A stretch of 64,000 nt of DNA from Arcobacter defluvii. Lineage in GTDB: Bacteria > Campylobacterota > Campylobacteria > Campylobacterales > Arcobacteraceae. Below are positions 7,378 through 20,825 of this stretch, in pieces. The DNA is taken from positions 2,356,001 to 2,420,000 of the forward strand of contig NZ_CP053835.1 in assembly GCF_013201725.1 (NCBI RefSeq). The letters are read 5' to 3'. Below the pieces are notes generated by a model, which was not told the DNA's origin, did no database searches, and saw only the letters and a list, made by a program, of their open reading frames with translations. The translations under genes and the position numbers were made by a program. Position 1 is the stretch's first letter. Each line of letters starts with the position of its first letter.

Positions 7378-8104
7378 TTTTTTTCCAAATAGGTGTTTCA
7401 TTTAAAGAAGCTCTGTTTTTTAAAATCTCAAAAGGTGAATAAGCTTCTTTATATCCCATTGAAAAATGATTTTGTATCCAATAACCTAAATATATATACG
7501 GTATTTTAAGTTCTTTTGCGATTTTTATTTGTGCTAAAATAGAAAATTTTCCAATTGATAAATCAGAATAATCATGATCATAGTAACAATAAATTGCAGA
7601 AATTGATTGAGGTAAAATATCCACCAAAGCAACACCTATTAACTTATCATCTCTTACATATAAAAATTCTTTTGCATAATTTTCTGTAGCTTCAACATAA
7701 GATTTAGAATAATCTTCAGGTTCAATTGGTGTATATGGCCAATTTTTTTTATCATTCATAAATCTATGATATTTATCATATAAATTTAAATGTTCCATAG
7801 TAAGAGATGGTGGTCTTATATAAAGTTTTGTATCTTTATTTTTTGAGATAACTCTTTTTTCAGATTTTGAGAATTTATAATTTTCAACATCTATTCTCAT
7901 AGAAACACATTTATCACAAGTTTTACATTCTGGAACAAAATGCATTCTTCCAAATCTTCTCCAGCCTCTTTCTAGCATTTTTTGATAAAGTTCAGTAGAA
8001 CAAGAATATATATATCTATATCTAATATCTGAAAGCTTTTCATCAAAATAAGAACAAGTTCTATTCTCTTCTAAAAATTCAACGTCTTGATTTAAAATAT
8101 GCAT
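7367..8104 (-). CDS. bpt: aspartate/glutamate leucyltransferase (Bpt)
   Basis: A 245-residue ATE-family enzyme. The N-terminal Arg-transferase domain has the cysteine segment VPECKTCDKCVSMRIDV and RWRRFG-like region (GWRRFGRMHF). The C-terminal GNAT-like half has FLYVRDDKLIGVALVDILPQSISAIYCYYDHDY and YIYLGYWI. Bacterial members of this length transfer leucine to N-terminal Asp or Glu, marking proteins for the ClpS/ClpAP N-degron pathway. It lies immediately downstream of trpA (3-base gap), apparently in one operon without a functional link. Confidence 0.85.
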   Translation of the reverse strand: MHILNQDVEFLEENRTCSYFDEKLSDIRYRYIYSCSTELYQKMLERGWRRFGRMHFVPECKTCDKCVSMRIDVENYKFSKSEKRVISKNKDTKLYIRPPSLTMEHLNLYDKYHRFMNDKKNWPYTPIEPEDYSKSYVEATENYAKEFLYVRDDKLIGVALVDILPQSISAIYCYYDHDYSDLSIGKFSILAQIKIAKELKIPYIYLGYWIQNHFSMGYKEAYSPFEILKNRASLNETPIWKKNEI

Positions 8105-8107
8105 AAT

Positions 8108-8848
8108 TTATTCGTTAATTTTATCTTTTATCTCTTTTGCTACTAAAGAAATCTTTTTTATTTTTTCTTCATTTGATAAACTATCATCAATAATATGTTT
8201 TACAAATGCACTTCCTACAATTACGCCATCAACACCATTAACTTTTTCTTTACATGTTTTTTCATCAACACCAAAACCAATATAAAGCGGAGTTTGTGAA
8301 TATTTTTTTACATTTTGAATAATTAAAGACAAATCCTCTTTTTGACCACTTCCTGTTATTCCAGCATAAGCAACCATATAAATAAATTTTTTTGCATTTG
8401 ATACTAATTGCTTAATTCTTTCTTCACTATCTGTAGGTGCAACAAACGAAATATTTGTTTTATTATATTTAACAAATAAATTTTCATAATTTTGAACCAT
8501 TTCAAAAGGAAGATCAGGAATAATTGTTCCTTGAATATTATATTCTTCTGCTTTTTGTAAGAATTTTTCCATTCCATAATGATAAAATGGATTCATATAC
8601 CCCATCCATAAAGTATCAATATCTTGTCCAATTTTAGAAGATACTTCAAATAAATCTTTTAACTTAAAGCCATTATTTAAAGCAATTAAATTTGCTTTTT
8701 CAATAACTGGACCATCTGCAACAGGATCAGAAAAAGGAATTCCTAACTCTAAAATATCAACACCTGATTCTTTCATACTATAAGCTAAATCAATAGTAAA
8801 ATTATTGCTTGGTAGTGATGATGTAATATAACCTACTAATTTTTTCAA
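8108..8848 (-). CDS. trpA: tryptophan synthase alpha subunit
   Basis: A 246-residue TIM barrel. ILELGIPFSDPVADGP holds the catalytic Glu34 (Glu49 in Salmonella) and Asp45 (Asp60). GYMNPFYHYG, IPDLPFE (108-115), GITGSG and the C-terminal GFGV and GVIVGSAFV phosphate-binding loops are intact. It cleaves indole-3-glycerol phosphate to indole for the beta subunit. No other trp gene lies next to it in the window, so the trp pathway is split in this genome. Slightly shorter than the usual 260-270 residues. Confidence 0.95.
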   Translation of the reverse strand: MKKLVGYITSSLPSNNFTIDLAYSMKESGVDILELGIPFSDPVADGPVIEKANLIALNNGFKLKDLFEVSSKIGQDIDTLWMGYMNPFYHYGMEKFLQKAEEYNIQGTIIPDLPFEMVQNYENLFVKYNKTNISFVAPTDSEERIKQLVSNAKKFIYMVAYAGITGSGQKEDLSLIIQNVKKYSQTPLYIGFGVDEKTCKEKVNGVDGVIVGSAFVKHIIDDSLSNEEKIKKISLVAKEIKDKINE

Positions 8849-8909
8849 AATGCTAACCCTATGTTTAATTTTTAAATATTTTATCCAAAATCTACTTTTA
8901 AACTATTAA

Positions 8910-10316
8910 TTACTTATTTTTATTATCTTCTGTATTTTTTAAATTTTTTTTAACTATCAAGTTGAATATTCTTTGAATATTTATAAAAAATCTTGTTGTA
9001 TATGTCATTTGTGTATTTTCTATATCATCACCTAATTTTACATTTATAGCTTCTGATTTTTTCATTGATAAAACTTGTGAAGGGAAAACACTTCTATGCC
9101 CTGTCATTAAAAATGCAATAATAATTGAAATTGCAGCATAATGACCAACATCCATACCAAAAAGTTCAACTGACATAATCATTGCAGCAATTGGAGCACT
9201 TGTTGTTCCTGCTAAGACACTAACAAAACCCAAGGCAGCAAATAATGGAATATATCCATCAACTAAATATCCAAAAAAGTTACCACTTGTTGCACCAACA
9301 TAAAAAATTGGAGTTATAACCCCACCACTTCCACCAAAAGACAAAGTTAATGAGGTAAAAATTGTTTTTAATACAAAGGTATACCAAGGAATATTTTCAT
9401 TTATCATTTTATCCGTTGATAAAGCATCTTTTATAGTTTGGAAACCTATTCCTAAATAATGTTCTCCAACAACTAAAGTTAAAACTACTATAAAAATTCC
9501 ACCTAAAAATGCTTTTAAAATATAATTCATTTTTATTGCACTAATGTATTTATGAAAAGTACTTAATGCTGTAATTATAAAATCTGCAACCAATCCAAAA
9601 AAGATTCCTGCAATTATAACTTTTGAAATCAATACATAATTAAAATCAAAATTTGAATAAAACGCTATATTAAAATATGTGTAACTTATACCTAACATTT
9701 TTGCAACAAAAAAAGCAGAAAATCCTGCAACTATTGAAGGTAATAAAATATCATACATTAAACCACCAACAATCAATATTTCCACTCCAAAAATTGCTCC
9801 TGCAAGTGGTGTTCCAAAAACAGATGCAAATCCAGCACTAATTCCACAAATTACAATTTTTTTTCTATCTCTTGCAGAAAATCTTAGTTTCATTGCAATA
9901 AATGAAGCTAATGATGCACCAATTTGCGCTCCAGGTCCCTCTTTTCCAACTGAACCTCCTGCAAAAATTGTAAGAACTGTTGCAAAAAGTTTAGTTGGTA
10001 CAACACTTACATTAATCTTTCCAGAATTTTTGTGAATTGCTTCAATTACCTTTTCTGTTCCATGCCCTTGAGCACTTGGAGCAAATTTTTTTACAACAAA
10101 AACTGTTATTGCTAAAGCAAAAGGTAATGTATAATAATAATCAAAAGGAAGTAATGATCTTGAATTTTCACAATATGTTAAAAGTTTTAAAAATAAAGAT
10201 ACAACTACTCCTACTAAAGCACCAATTAAAGAGGATAAAAAAATCCATTTTGTAATACTTGCAAACATAATTGTTTGTTCTGCTAAATGTTGTTGAATAT
10301 TTGTTTCATTGTTCAT
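8910..10316 (-). CDS. ClC-family chloride/anion transporter
   Basis: A 468-residue membrane protein with the ClC signatures: GSVGKEGPGAQIG (the gating glutamate loop, G-K/R-E-G-P), GTPLAGAIFGVEIL, and GSGGVITPIFYVGATSGNFFG. It has no C-terminal CBS domains. At the site of the internal proton glutamate of E. coli ClcA (IIEEM) it reads GVEIL. The first Glu is kept but the second, the usual proton relay, is replaced by Ile, as in several channel-like or proton-uncoupled members. Ion selectivity and coupling therefore cannot be assumed. It is a single gene between trpA and the divergent panB. Confidence 0.9.
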   Translation of the reverse strand: MNNETNIQQHLAEQTIMFASITKWIFLSSLIGALVGVVVSLFLKLLTYCENSRSLLPFDYYYTLPFALAITVFVVKKFAPSAQGHGTEKVIEAIHKNSGKINVSVVPTKLFATVLTIFAGGSVGKEGPGAQIGASLASFIAMKLRFSARDRKKIVICGISAGFASVFGTPLAGAIFGVEILIVGGLMYDILLPSIVAGFSAFFVAKMLGISYTYFNIAFYSNFDFNYVLISKVIIAGIFFGLVADFIITALSTFHKYISAIKMNYILKAFLGGIFIVVLTLVVGEHYLGIGFQTIKDALSTDKMINENIPWYTFVLKTIFTSLTLSFGGSGGVITPIFYVGATSGNFFGYLVDGYIPLFAALGFVSVLAGTTSAPIAAMIMSVELFGMDVGHYAAISIIIAFLMTGHRSVFPSQVLSMKKSEAINVKLGDDIENTQMTYTTRFFINIQRIFNLIVKKNLKNTEDNKNK

Positions 10317-10485
10317 AAGAATACTTTTTTAGTTTATTTTGAGTTTTGTATCTATAATTCTAACGAAACAGATATTTACAAGTTCTTTAAATTTTTATTT
10401 TTTATAGCAAATATTAAAATTTTTATTAAAAAAGTTTGTTTTAGATATAATCATAAAAAGTTATTAACAGATATTAGGAAAAAAA

Positions 10486-11295
10486 ATGAGCATAATAAAA
10501 AATGATTTTGAAAAAATGAACATAACAAAAATCAAAAAATCAAAAAATCAAAAAAAATTAACTGTTATTACAGCTTATGATGCACTTTTTGCAAAATTAT
10601 TTGAAGAAATAGCAGATATGATTCTTGTAGGAGATAGCCTTAATATGAGTTTTGCTGGACGTCCTGATACACTTTCTGCAACTTTAGAACAAATGATATA
10701 TCATACAAATGCAGTTTGTACAGGAGCACAAAAAGCCTTTGTAATTACAGATATGCCATTTGGAACTTACATAAATAAAGATGAAGCATTAAAAAACTGT
10801 ATAGAAATATATAGACAAACAAATGCAGCAGCAGTTAAAATAGAAGGTGGAGAAGATAGAGCTGATATTATAAAACATCTAACTTCAAATTCTATTGCTG
10901 TAATGGGACATATAGGATTGATGCCTCAATATGTAAGAAGCGAAGGTGGATATAAAGTCAGAGGAAAATCAAAAGAGGATGAAGAACAGTTAATTCGTGA
11001 TGCAATTGCAGTTGAAAAAGCTGGAGCTTTTTCAATTGTTGTAGAAGGCGTTATGAGTGATGTTGCAAAAAAAATCACTGAAGCTGTAAATATCCCTATA
11101 ATTGGGATTGGTGCAGGAAATGTAACTGATGGTCAAGTTCTAGTTTGGTCAGATATGTTAGGATTTTTTGAAGAGTTTAAACCAAAATTTGTAAGACACT
11201 ATTTAAATGGGGCAGAACTTGTAAAAGAAGCAGTGAATCAATATAGAAATGATGTACAAAACAGCTCATTTCCATCAAAAAATGAAGAGTATTAA
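10486..11295 (+). CDS. panB: 3-methyl-2-oxobutanoate hydroxymethyltransferase
   Basis: A 269-residue KPHMT. Motifs: LTVITAYDALFAKLFEE, the metal and substrate segment ILVGDSLNMSFAG, DMPFGTY, AVKIEGG, VMGHIGLMPQ, and IPIIGIGAG near the C-terminus. It adds a hydroxymethyl group from methylenetetrahydrofolate to 2-oxoisovalerate, the first step of pantothenate synthesis. AGGA lies 8 bases before the ATG. The stop is 5 bases before ruvB, giving a panB-ruvB-permease operon. No panC or panD is adjacent. Confidence 0.95.
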   Translation: MSIIKNDFEKMNITKIKKSKNQKKLTVITAYDALFAKLFEEIADMILVGDSLNMSFAGRPDTLSATLEQMIYHTNAVCTGAQKAFVITDMPFGTYINKDEALKNCIEIYRQTNAAAVKIEGGEDRADIIKHLTSNSIAVMGHIGLMPQYVRSEGGYKVRGKSKEDEEQLIRDAIAVEKAGAFSIVVEGVMSDVAKKITEAVNIPIIGIGAGNVTDGQVLVWSDMLGFFEEFKPKFVRHYLNGAELVKEAVNQYRNDVQNSSFPSKNEEY

Positions 11296-11300
11296 TATAA

Positions 11301-12338
11301 ATGGAAAGATTAGTAGAAGTTGAACAAATATCATTTGAAGAAGAAAGTACAGAAGTAAATCTACGTCCTTCAAACTGGGATGATTATATTGGTCAAGAAA
11401 AAATCAAAAAAAATCTAAGAGTTTTTATTGATGCATCTAAAAAAAGAAAAGAAGCACTAGATCATATATTATTTTATGGACCTCCTGGACTTGGTAAAAC
11501 AACTTTATCATATTTAATATCAAATGAAATGAATACAAATATAAAAATCACAGCTGGACCTATGATAGAAAAAAGTGGAGATTTAGCTGCAATTTTAACT
11601 AATCTTGAAGAAGGTGATATTTTATTTATTGATGAGATTCATAGACTTAGTCCTGCTGTAGAAGAAATTTTATATCCAGCTATGGAAGATTATAGATTAG
11701 ATATAATAATTGGTTCAGGACCAGCTGCTCAAACTGTAAAAATAGATTTACCAAGATTTACTCTAATTGGAGCAACTACACGTGCAGGAATGCTTTCAAA
11801 TCCTCTAAGAGAAAGATTTGGTATGCATTTTAGAATGCAATTTTATACGCACGAAGAGTTAGCAAAAATCATTCAAAAAGCTTCAATTAAGCTAGGGAAA
11901 TTTTGCGAAGATGATGCATCATTAGAAATATCAAAAAGAAGTAGAGGTACACCCAGAGTTGCATTGAGGCTGTTAAGACGAGTAAGAGATTTTTCTGAAG
12001 TAGAAAATGAAAAATTAGTTCATATAGAAAGATGTAAATATGCTTTAGATGAATTAGGGGTAAATGAAAGTGGATTTGATGAAATGGACATAAATTTACT
12101 AGAACTTCTAATTTCAAATAGAGGAAAACCTATGGGACTTTCTACAATTGCAGCAGCTCTTAGTGAAGACGAAGGTACAATTGAAGATGCAATTGAACCT
12201 TATTTACTTGCAAATGGATATATAGAAAGAACGGCCAGAGGAAGAGTAGCAAGTATAAAAACATATGAAATGTTTAGACTTTCATATCCAGGAAATCAAA
12301 AATTAGATGATGATTTAACTCAAGGAAAGCTATTTTGA
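11301..12338 (+). CDS. ruvB: Holliday junction branch-migration ATPase RuvB
   Basis: A 345-residue AAA+ motor. Walker A GPPGLGKT (60-67), Walker B with DEIH (111-114), sensor 1 GATTRAG, and an arginine-finger candidate Arg170 in NPLRERFG. The C-terminal winged helix ends [10 protein letters not shown], as in other RuvB. It drives branch migration with RuvA and RuvC during recombinational repair. Length is typical. The stop overlaps the TTG start of the next gene. Confidence 0.97.
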   Translation: MERLVEVEQISFEEESTEVNLRPSNWDDYIGQEKIKKNLRVFIDASKKRKEALDHILFYGPPGLGKTTLSYLISNEMNTNIKITAGPMIEKSGDLAAILTNLEEGDILFIDEIHRLSPAVEEILYPAMEDYRLDIIIGSGPAAQTVKIDLPRFTLIGATTRAGMLSNPLRERFGMHFRMQFYTHEELAKIIQKASIKLGKFCEDDASLEISKRSRGTPRVALRLLRRVRDFSEVENEKLVHIERCKYALDELGVNESGFDEMDINLLELLISNRGKPMGLSTIAAALSEDEGTIEDAIEPYLLANGYIERTARGRVASIKTYEMFRLSYPGNQKLDDDLTQGKLF

Positions 12339-13387
12339 AAGCTGTCTATTTTATAGTTGCAATTGCAATTGTAATGATATTTTTTATGGTTGAGTTATTC
12401 AATCCATTTTTAAGAGCTATTCTTGTATCAATATTATTAACTGTTGCAACTAGTTCTTTAACACTTTTTTTAGAAAAAAAATCAAGAAGTAGAATTGCTG
12501 CTACATCATTTATTACAATTGCACTTGCTGCACTATTTTTTATTCCTATTTTATATTGTATTTTTTCATTTATTAATTTTTTCAATCAAGTTGATCAAGA
12601 ACTATTAGTAAGAAATTTGGATGATATAAAAACCTTTATACAAGAAAAATCTGTAAATCTAGCCTTTATGAATAATTTTTTAGATAATCTTAGTTCAAAA
12701 ATTGATGTAGGAAAAACTGTACAAGACATATTTGCTATTAGTGCTTATTTAGGAAAGAATTCTGCTAAATTTATGATTGATATGGTAATGATTTTAATAT
12801 TTTTCTTCTTCTTTACCCTTTATTCTACCCCGCTTTTAACTTTCATAAAAGAACTATTACCAATTAAAAAAGAAGATTCAGTAATTTTATTTAGTGAATC
12901 ATCAAATGTAATGACAGTTGTTTTATACTCAATTTTAGTTACTGCAATATTTGAAGGTTTTTTATTTGGTTTTTTCTTAACTTTTTTTAATTATGATGGA
13001 TTACTATTTGGAGTTTTATATGGATTTGCATCTTTAATTCCAGTCATTGGTGGAGTAATAATGTGGCTTCCAATTGTAATTTATGAAGCAACAACAAATT
13101 CAATAACAAATGCTTTTATTATTGCAATTTATTCTATAGTTGTAATCTCAATATTTGCAGATACATTTGTAAAACCAATGATAATAAAATATATAAATAA
13201 AAAAGTAGTAAAAACACCTACTAGCGTAAATGAATTATTGATTTTCTTTGCAATAGTTGCTGGTCTTTCAACATTTGGTTTTTGGGGAATGATTATTGGT
13301 CCTGCAATGGTGACCTTTTTTATCTCAATTATGCACTTATTAAAAAAGTATTCTGATGATTTTAAAGAAAATGTATCTTATGACTAA
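12335..13387 (+). CDS. AI-2E/PerM-family membrane transporter
   Basis: A 350-residue integral membrane protein with about eight hydrophobic segments. The C-terminal block [24 protein letters not shown] and [14 protein letters not shown] is the hallmark of the AI-2E/PerM (TqsA, YdiK) family. Substrates in this family vary (AI-2 export, ions), so none is assigned. The start is TTG at 12335, overlapping the ruvB TGA, with AAGGA 8 bases upstream; no ATG fits the N-terminal hydrophobic segment better. Co-transcription with panB-ruvB is probable. Confidence 0.85.
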   Translation: MKAVYFIVAIAIVMIFFMVELFNPFLRAILVSILLTVATSSLTLFLEKKSRSRIAATSFITIALAALFFIPILYCIFSFINFFNQVDQELLVRNLDDIKTFIQEKSVNLAFMNNFLDNLSSKIDVGKTVQDIFAISAYLGKNSAKFMIDMVMILIFFFFFTLYSTPLLTFIKELLPIKKEDSVILFSESSNVMTVVLYSILVTAIFEGFLFGFFLTFFNYDGLLFGVLYGFASLIPVIGGVIMWLPIVIYEATTNSITNAFIIAIYSIVVISIFADTFVKPMIIKYINKKVVKTPTSVNELLIFFAIVAGLSTFGFWGMIIGPAMVTFFISIMHLLKKYSDDFKENVSYD

Positions 13388-13400
13388 GATACATTTCTTT
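13364..13400. terminator. bidirectional hairpin terminator
   Basis: A 12-bp perfect stem (13369-13380 with 13385-13396), extended by AAAG/CTTT pairs through a one-base bulge, lies between convergent genes. The A-rich and T-rich ends of the stem give a U-rich tract in both directions. Confidence 0.65.
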
Positions 13401-13405
13401 AAATG

Positions 13406-14152
13406 TTAATTATCTCCACTCTCTCTTTCTCCACCATAAGAAGAAATTCCATAGTCTAAATTTGCAACTGATTTAAATCCCAAATCAAGCATTATTCTTT
13501 GACAATATGCACTTCTACTTCCACTATGACAATAAACAATAACAGAAATATCTTTTTGGTTATTAATTCTTTCAAGTGCATGATAAAATGACGTTGTAGG
13601 TATTAAATAATCTGTTCCTTTTATTCTTGTTCCAACCCATTCCATCCATTCTCTTGTATCAACTAAATTAAATTTTACGAAACCTAATTCTCTTGCTTCA
13701 AGTAATGATTCTAACTCTTGAGAATTAATTTCTTCTTTAAGCAATAATTTTTCGCACTCATCTTTTGTTAATCCTCTTGAATGTGTTGCAATTGCATCGT
13801 GCATACTAAGTTCATTTTTTGTTTCTTCTGCTTTTTCTTTTGTACAATAAATTCCACAGTGACATGAACCTTTAAGTGGTATTTCTTTAGTTAATGCTGG
13901 AGTACATGGACAAAGTCTATTTTCACTTTTTTCTTGTTCTTCTAATGTTTCTCCAATAACCATAAAACAAGGACAAAATCTTTTTCCATAAATTAATTTA
14001 TTTCTTGTTAATCCCATTTGTATAGATTCATTAACTTCATCATCTGGATTATACACAAGGTTATGCTCTTCTAAAACCTTATCTGTAAATTGTTTTGTTA
14101 ATTCTAATTCAATTTGAAATTCTTCACTATTTATATCTATTTTTCTAATCAT
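13406..14152 (-). CDS. ferredoxin-thioredoxin reductase catalytic domain fused to rhodanese
   Basis: A 248-residue two-domain protein. Residues 1-110 match the FTR beta (catalytic) chain: CPC (60-62), CPC (81-83) and CHC (97-99), plus Cys103. By family rules Cys60, 81, 83 and 97 hold a [4Fe-4S] cluster, and Cys62/Cys99 form the redox disulfide. Residues about 145-245 are a rhodanese domain with VYCHSGSRS and the persulfide-forming Cys208. The fusion would couple electron transfer to a sulfur-carrier site, perhaps reducing a persulfide or disulfide. Activity is unproven. It stands alone, convergent with the PerM gene. Similar fusions are, from memory, present in other Campylobacterota. Confidence 0.85.
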   Translation of the reverse strand: MIRKIDINSEEFQIELELTKQFTDKVLEEHNLVYNPDDEVNESIQMGLTRNKLIYGKRFCPCFMVIGETLEEQEKSENRLCPCTPALTKEIPLKGSCHCGIYCTKEKAEETKNELSMHDAIATHSRGLTKDECEKLLLKEEINSQELESLLEARELGFVKFNLVDTREWMEWVGTRIKGTDYLIPTTSFYHALERINNQKDISVIVYCHSGSRSAYCQRIMLDLGFKSVANLDYGISSYGGERESGDN

Positions 14153-14244
14153 AAATTATCCTAATATTTTAAAGTTTGTAATAGTAATATAATTTATATT
14201 AATATTTCTCTTTAGAGTGAAATTAAAGAATTTATATAATAAAC

Positions 14245-14463
14245 TCATTTATTAATCATTGATAAATAAAGCTTTTCAACTTTTTCTCTCGCCCATGGAA
14301 TTTTTCTAAGAAATTTTAAAGAAGATTTAACACTTGGTTCATAATTGAAACAATTAATATTAATCTTTTTACCTAATTCATCCCAGCCATAGTTATCAAC
14401 CAAAGAATTTATTATCATTTCTAATTTAATTCCATGTAATGGATTATTTTGATTATTATTCAA
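14245..14463 (-). CDS. VF530-family (DUF2132) DNA-binding-like protein
   Basis: A 72-residue protein with the family sequence [28 protein letters not shown] and [25 protein letters not shown]530 proteins form a small helical fold proposed to bind DNA; the exact role is unknown. The start is TTG at 14463 with AGGA 7 bases upstream, and no ATG lies before the conserved NPLHG. It lies between the fusion gene and the rRNA operon end. Confidence 0.85.
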   Translation of the reverse strand: MNNNQNNPLHGIKLEMIINSLVDNYGWDELGKKININCFNYEPSVKSSLKFLRKIPWAREKVEKLYLSMINK

Positions 14464-14572
14464 TTTTATTCCTAGTTTTTATTTATTATAACATAAGTGA
14501 ATAAAGAAGAGGGAATAAACAAACCAAATAAAAGGATAAAGGGGAAAAACCAACAAAGGCTGGAAGGATAGA

Positions 14573-14580
14573 GGGGGGGG
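14573..14580. repeat. poly-G tract (8 G) in intergenic DNA
   Basis: Eight consecutive G lie just beyond the rRNA terminator, inside a purine-rich stretch (14500-14580). The rest of the window is AT-rich and has no similar run. Poly-G tracts mediate phase variation in Campylobacterota genes, but this one is outside any coding frame. Confidence 0.7.
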
Positions 14581-14637
14581 TAAAAAAAAAGCTTTTGCTA
14601 AGAGGAACTGTAAAGAAGTTCAAATTAGTAAAAGCTT
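14581..14637 (-). terminator. rRNA operon terminator
   Basis: Arms 14589-14600 and 14626-14637 are complementary over 12 bases with one G-T pair, with an inner 5-bp stem (14605-14609 with 14617-14621). On the minus strand the hairpin is followed by a run of nine T (complement of 14582-14590). It lies about 20 bases after the 5S rRNA, as expected for the operon end. Confidence 0.8.
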
Positions 14638-14655
14638 GGTAAATAAAAAACTCAA

Positions 14656-14775
14656 GAGCTGGCAGCGGCCTACGTTTCCACCAGGGGACCCGGCAGTATT
14701 ATCGGCGATGAAGTGCTTGACTTCCAGGTTCGGAATGGGACTGGGTATTTCCACTTCTCTATAGCCACCAGCAAA
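14656..14775 (-). rRNA. rrf: 5S ribosomal RNA
   Basis: About 120 bases. On the minus strand it starts near TGCTGGTGGCTATAG and contains CCCATTCCGAACCTGGAAG, the conserved loop B/C region. It ends at GCTGCCAGC, which pairs with GCTGGTGG to form helix I. It is the last gene of the operon, 166 bases after 23S. Ends are set from the helix and may be off by a few bases. Confidence 0.92.
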
Positions 14776-14863
14776 GTTGAGTGAAAAAAGTAAGAAGAAA
14801 CATAAAGAAAGATTCAATATGTAAATACTCTTTACACTCAACTCATAAAGGAGTTAAGAAAAA

Positions 14864-14937
14864 ATAATGTTAAAGTCTTTTCACAATATATATTAAATAT
14901 AAGAAATATATTTAATAAGATAGTAAACCAAAGAATT
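14864..14937 (-). other. 3' arm of the 23S precursor processing stem
   Basis: ATAATGTTAAAGTCTTT at 14864-14880 is the exact complement of 18034-18050. The 27 bases at 14911-14937 are complementary, with one or two gaps, to 17889-17913. Both pairs bracket the 23S gene, so the precursor can fold into a long stem of the kind cut by RNase III. Confidence 0.75.
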
Positions 14938-14941
14938 GTTT

Positions 14942-17853
<2,912 letters not shown>

Positions 17854-18165
17854 ATAAATAGAGTTAAACTCTATCGCTTTTTGATAATATTCTTTGGCTA
17901 CTATCTTATTAAACATATTATTTAAAATATATCCAATAAAATAATGTTGTGTTCTATCTAATTTCTTAGATATGAAATTTTTTTTGTTTTAAATTATTTA
18001 ACATTTCTGTTATCTAATTCTTACGAAAAAATTAAAGACTTTAACATTATATTTTTAAATATCATTTTGATTCGAAAATCAAATATAAATTCAATATCCT
18101 TTGAACTTATATTTAACTTCTTTATCACTCTATAAATTAATTATTACGCATTTACTCTTAATAGG
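17854..18165 (-). other. 23S-proximal spacer with processing-stem 5' arm
   Basis: A 312-base AT-rich spacer between tRNA-Ala and 23S with no gene. It holds the 5' arms complementary to the region after 23S (17889-17913 and 18034-18050). It also has a short hairpin of the ATAGAGT-TAA-ACTCTAT type near 17868 beside the 23S 5' end. Confidence 0.75.
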
Positions 18166-18241
18166 TGGTGGAGAATAGCGGGATCGAACCGCTGACCTCC
18201 TGCGTGCAAAGCAGGCGCTCTCCCAGCTGAGCTAATTCCCC
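18166..18241 (-). tRNA. tRNA-Ala (UGC)
   Basis: A 76-base cloverleaf with encoded CCA. The acceptor GGGGAAT pairs with ATTCTCC and includes the G3-U70 alanine identity pair. The anticodon TGC lies in CTTTGCACG, and the T loop is GGTTCGATCC. It sits in the 16S-23S spacer after tRNA-Ile, a standard Campylobacterota arrangement. Confidence 0.98.
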
Positions 18242-18271
18242 AACCTAAATTAATCTTTCTAGATTATTTAA

Positions 18272-18348
18272 TGGTGGGCCTATCAGGACTTGAACCTGAG
18301 ACCTCACGATTATCAGTCGAGCGCTCTAGCCAGCTGAGCTATAGGCCC
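18272..18348 (-). tRNA. tRNA-Ile (GAU)
   Basis: A 77-base cloverleaf with encoded CCA. The acceptor GGGCCTA pairs with TAGGCCC, the D arm is AGCTCAGCTGGCTAGAGC, the anticodon GAT is in CTGATAA, and the T loop is GGTTCAAGTCC. It is the first tRNA of the spacer, 95 bases after 16S. Confidence 0.98.
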
Positions 18349-18368
18349 CTTTTACTACCTATTTAAAT

Positions 18369-18388
18369 AATCTTTATAAACCGAATAT
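18369..18388 (-). other. 3' arm of the 16S precursor processing stem
   Basis: These 20 bases are the exact reverse complement of 20130-20149, on the other side of the 16S gene. The pairing continues beyond a bulge (ACTCTT with AAGAGT). This is the expected RNase III-type stem around pre-16S. Confidence 0.85.
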
Positions 18389-18443
18389 AAAAACTCTTTC
18401 TTTTTAGTTTTAAGTTAAGAATCGAATCTTAACTTAATTCTCT

Positions 18444-19962
<1,519 letters not shown>

Positions 19963-20129
19963 TTATAGAGCTTTTGAAACTGACAAATTTTATAACTCTT
20001 CAATTACAAAATTATCACTCAAATTTTATAGACAAGCATTTGTTTTACCAAATTTCTTGTTTTTATATTTTTATTTAACATTTATTCTTATTTTTAATCT
20101 AAATAAACATAGATTTTTATAAGAGTCTC

Positions 20130-20149
20130 ATATTCGGTTTATAAAGATT
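20130..20149 (-). other. 5' arm of the 16S precursor processing stem
   Basis: The exact 20-base complement of 18369-18388, located in the leader about 170 bases before the 16S 5' end. Remaining leader sequence (19963-20252) is AT-rich and shows no gene. Confidence 0.85.
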
Positions 20150-20252
20150 ACTTTACAAACGTTTATAATTATTTTTAAAGATCATTCCCTCTCGATTGAA
20201 GCGTATCTCTTCTCACTTTTCGTTTGAAGCGTTCCAGTCAAATTGGACGGGA

Positions 20253-20281
20253 ATTATAATAGATTTTTATTAGCTTGTCAA
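20253..20281 (-). promoter_or_regulatory. rRNA operon promoter
   Basis: On the minus strand TTGACA (20281-20276) and TATAAT (20258-20253) are both perfect consensus hexamers separated by 17 bases. Transcription would start near 20246, giving a leader of about 280 bases before 16S. Confidence 0.88.
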
Positions 20282-20444
20282 TACCTTAACGCTGAAATGT
20301 AGCTTAAATTTTTAAATTTATCCTCTTTTTATCACTTTTACTTGTTTTTTGTGATTTTTACTTTGTTTTACTTGGGTTTTTCACTCTATACAAATCAAAA
20401 TAGATGTTATATCATACAAACCATTTAGTCCGTTATAAGTTTTT

Positions 20445-20815
20445 ATGTCATTTATTAGATCTAAAGAAATTAAAAAAGAGATATCAAATGTAATTTATAA
20501 TAGTTTGATAGAATGTTTTAATATTCCAATAAAAGACAAATTTTAAGTATTTATTGAAATATATCAAGAGGATTTAATTTTTCCAGATGAATAATTAGGA
20601 AATAGTTATTCAAATATTTTATTTATCAATTTAATTCTAAAAAAGATTTAGTTATTACAATTATAAATGTAGAAATGAAATTTTAACAAAAAATGCCCTT
20701 TATAAATTTTATGTTGGAACTATCTAATATAAATAAAGATATTTTGAAAGCTTTACAAAACTGTATTAACTCTTAGCAAAAAATATTTGAAAATGTAATT
20801 CTTGAAACTATTAAA
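20445..20815 (+). pseudogene. decayed tautomerase-family gene
   Basis: Translation from ATG 20445 gives MSFIRSKEIKKEISNVIYN, then SLIECFNIPIKDKF, a stop, then a segment like EIYQEDLIFPDE, another stop, and LGNSYSNILFINLIL. This follows the pattern of small tautomerases (PF14552 type: ALVEAFNIPEDDRFQ, DPDYLG, ITL). A later piece, NALYKFYVG, appears in another frame. Several stops and at least one frameshift make it non-functional. It lies between the rRNA promoter and an IS30 element, so its decay may be tied to insertion or rearrangement there. The family call rests on short matches. Confidence 0.5.
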
Positions 20816-20825
20816 AAAGCCTAAG

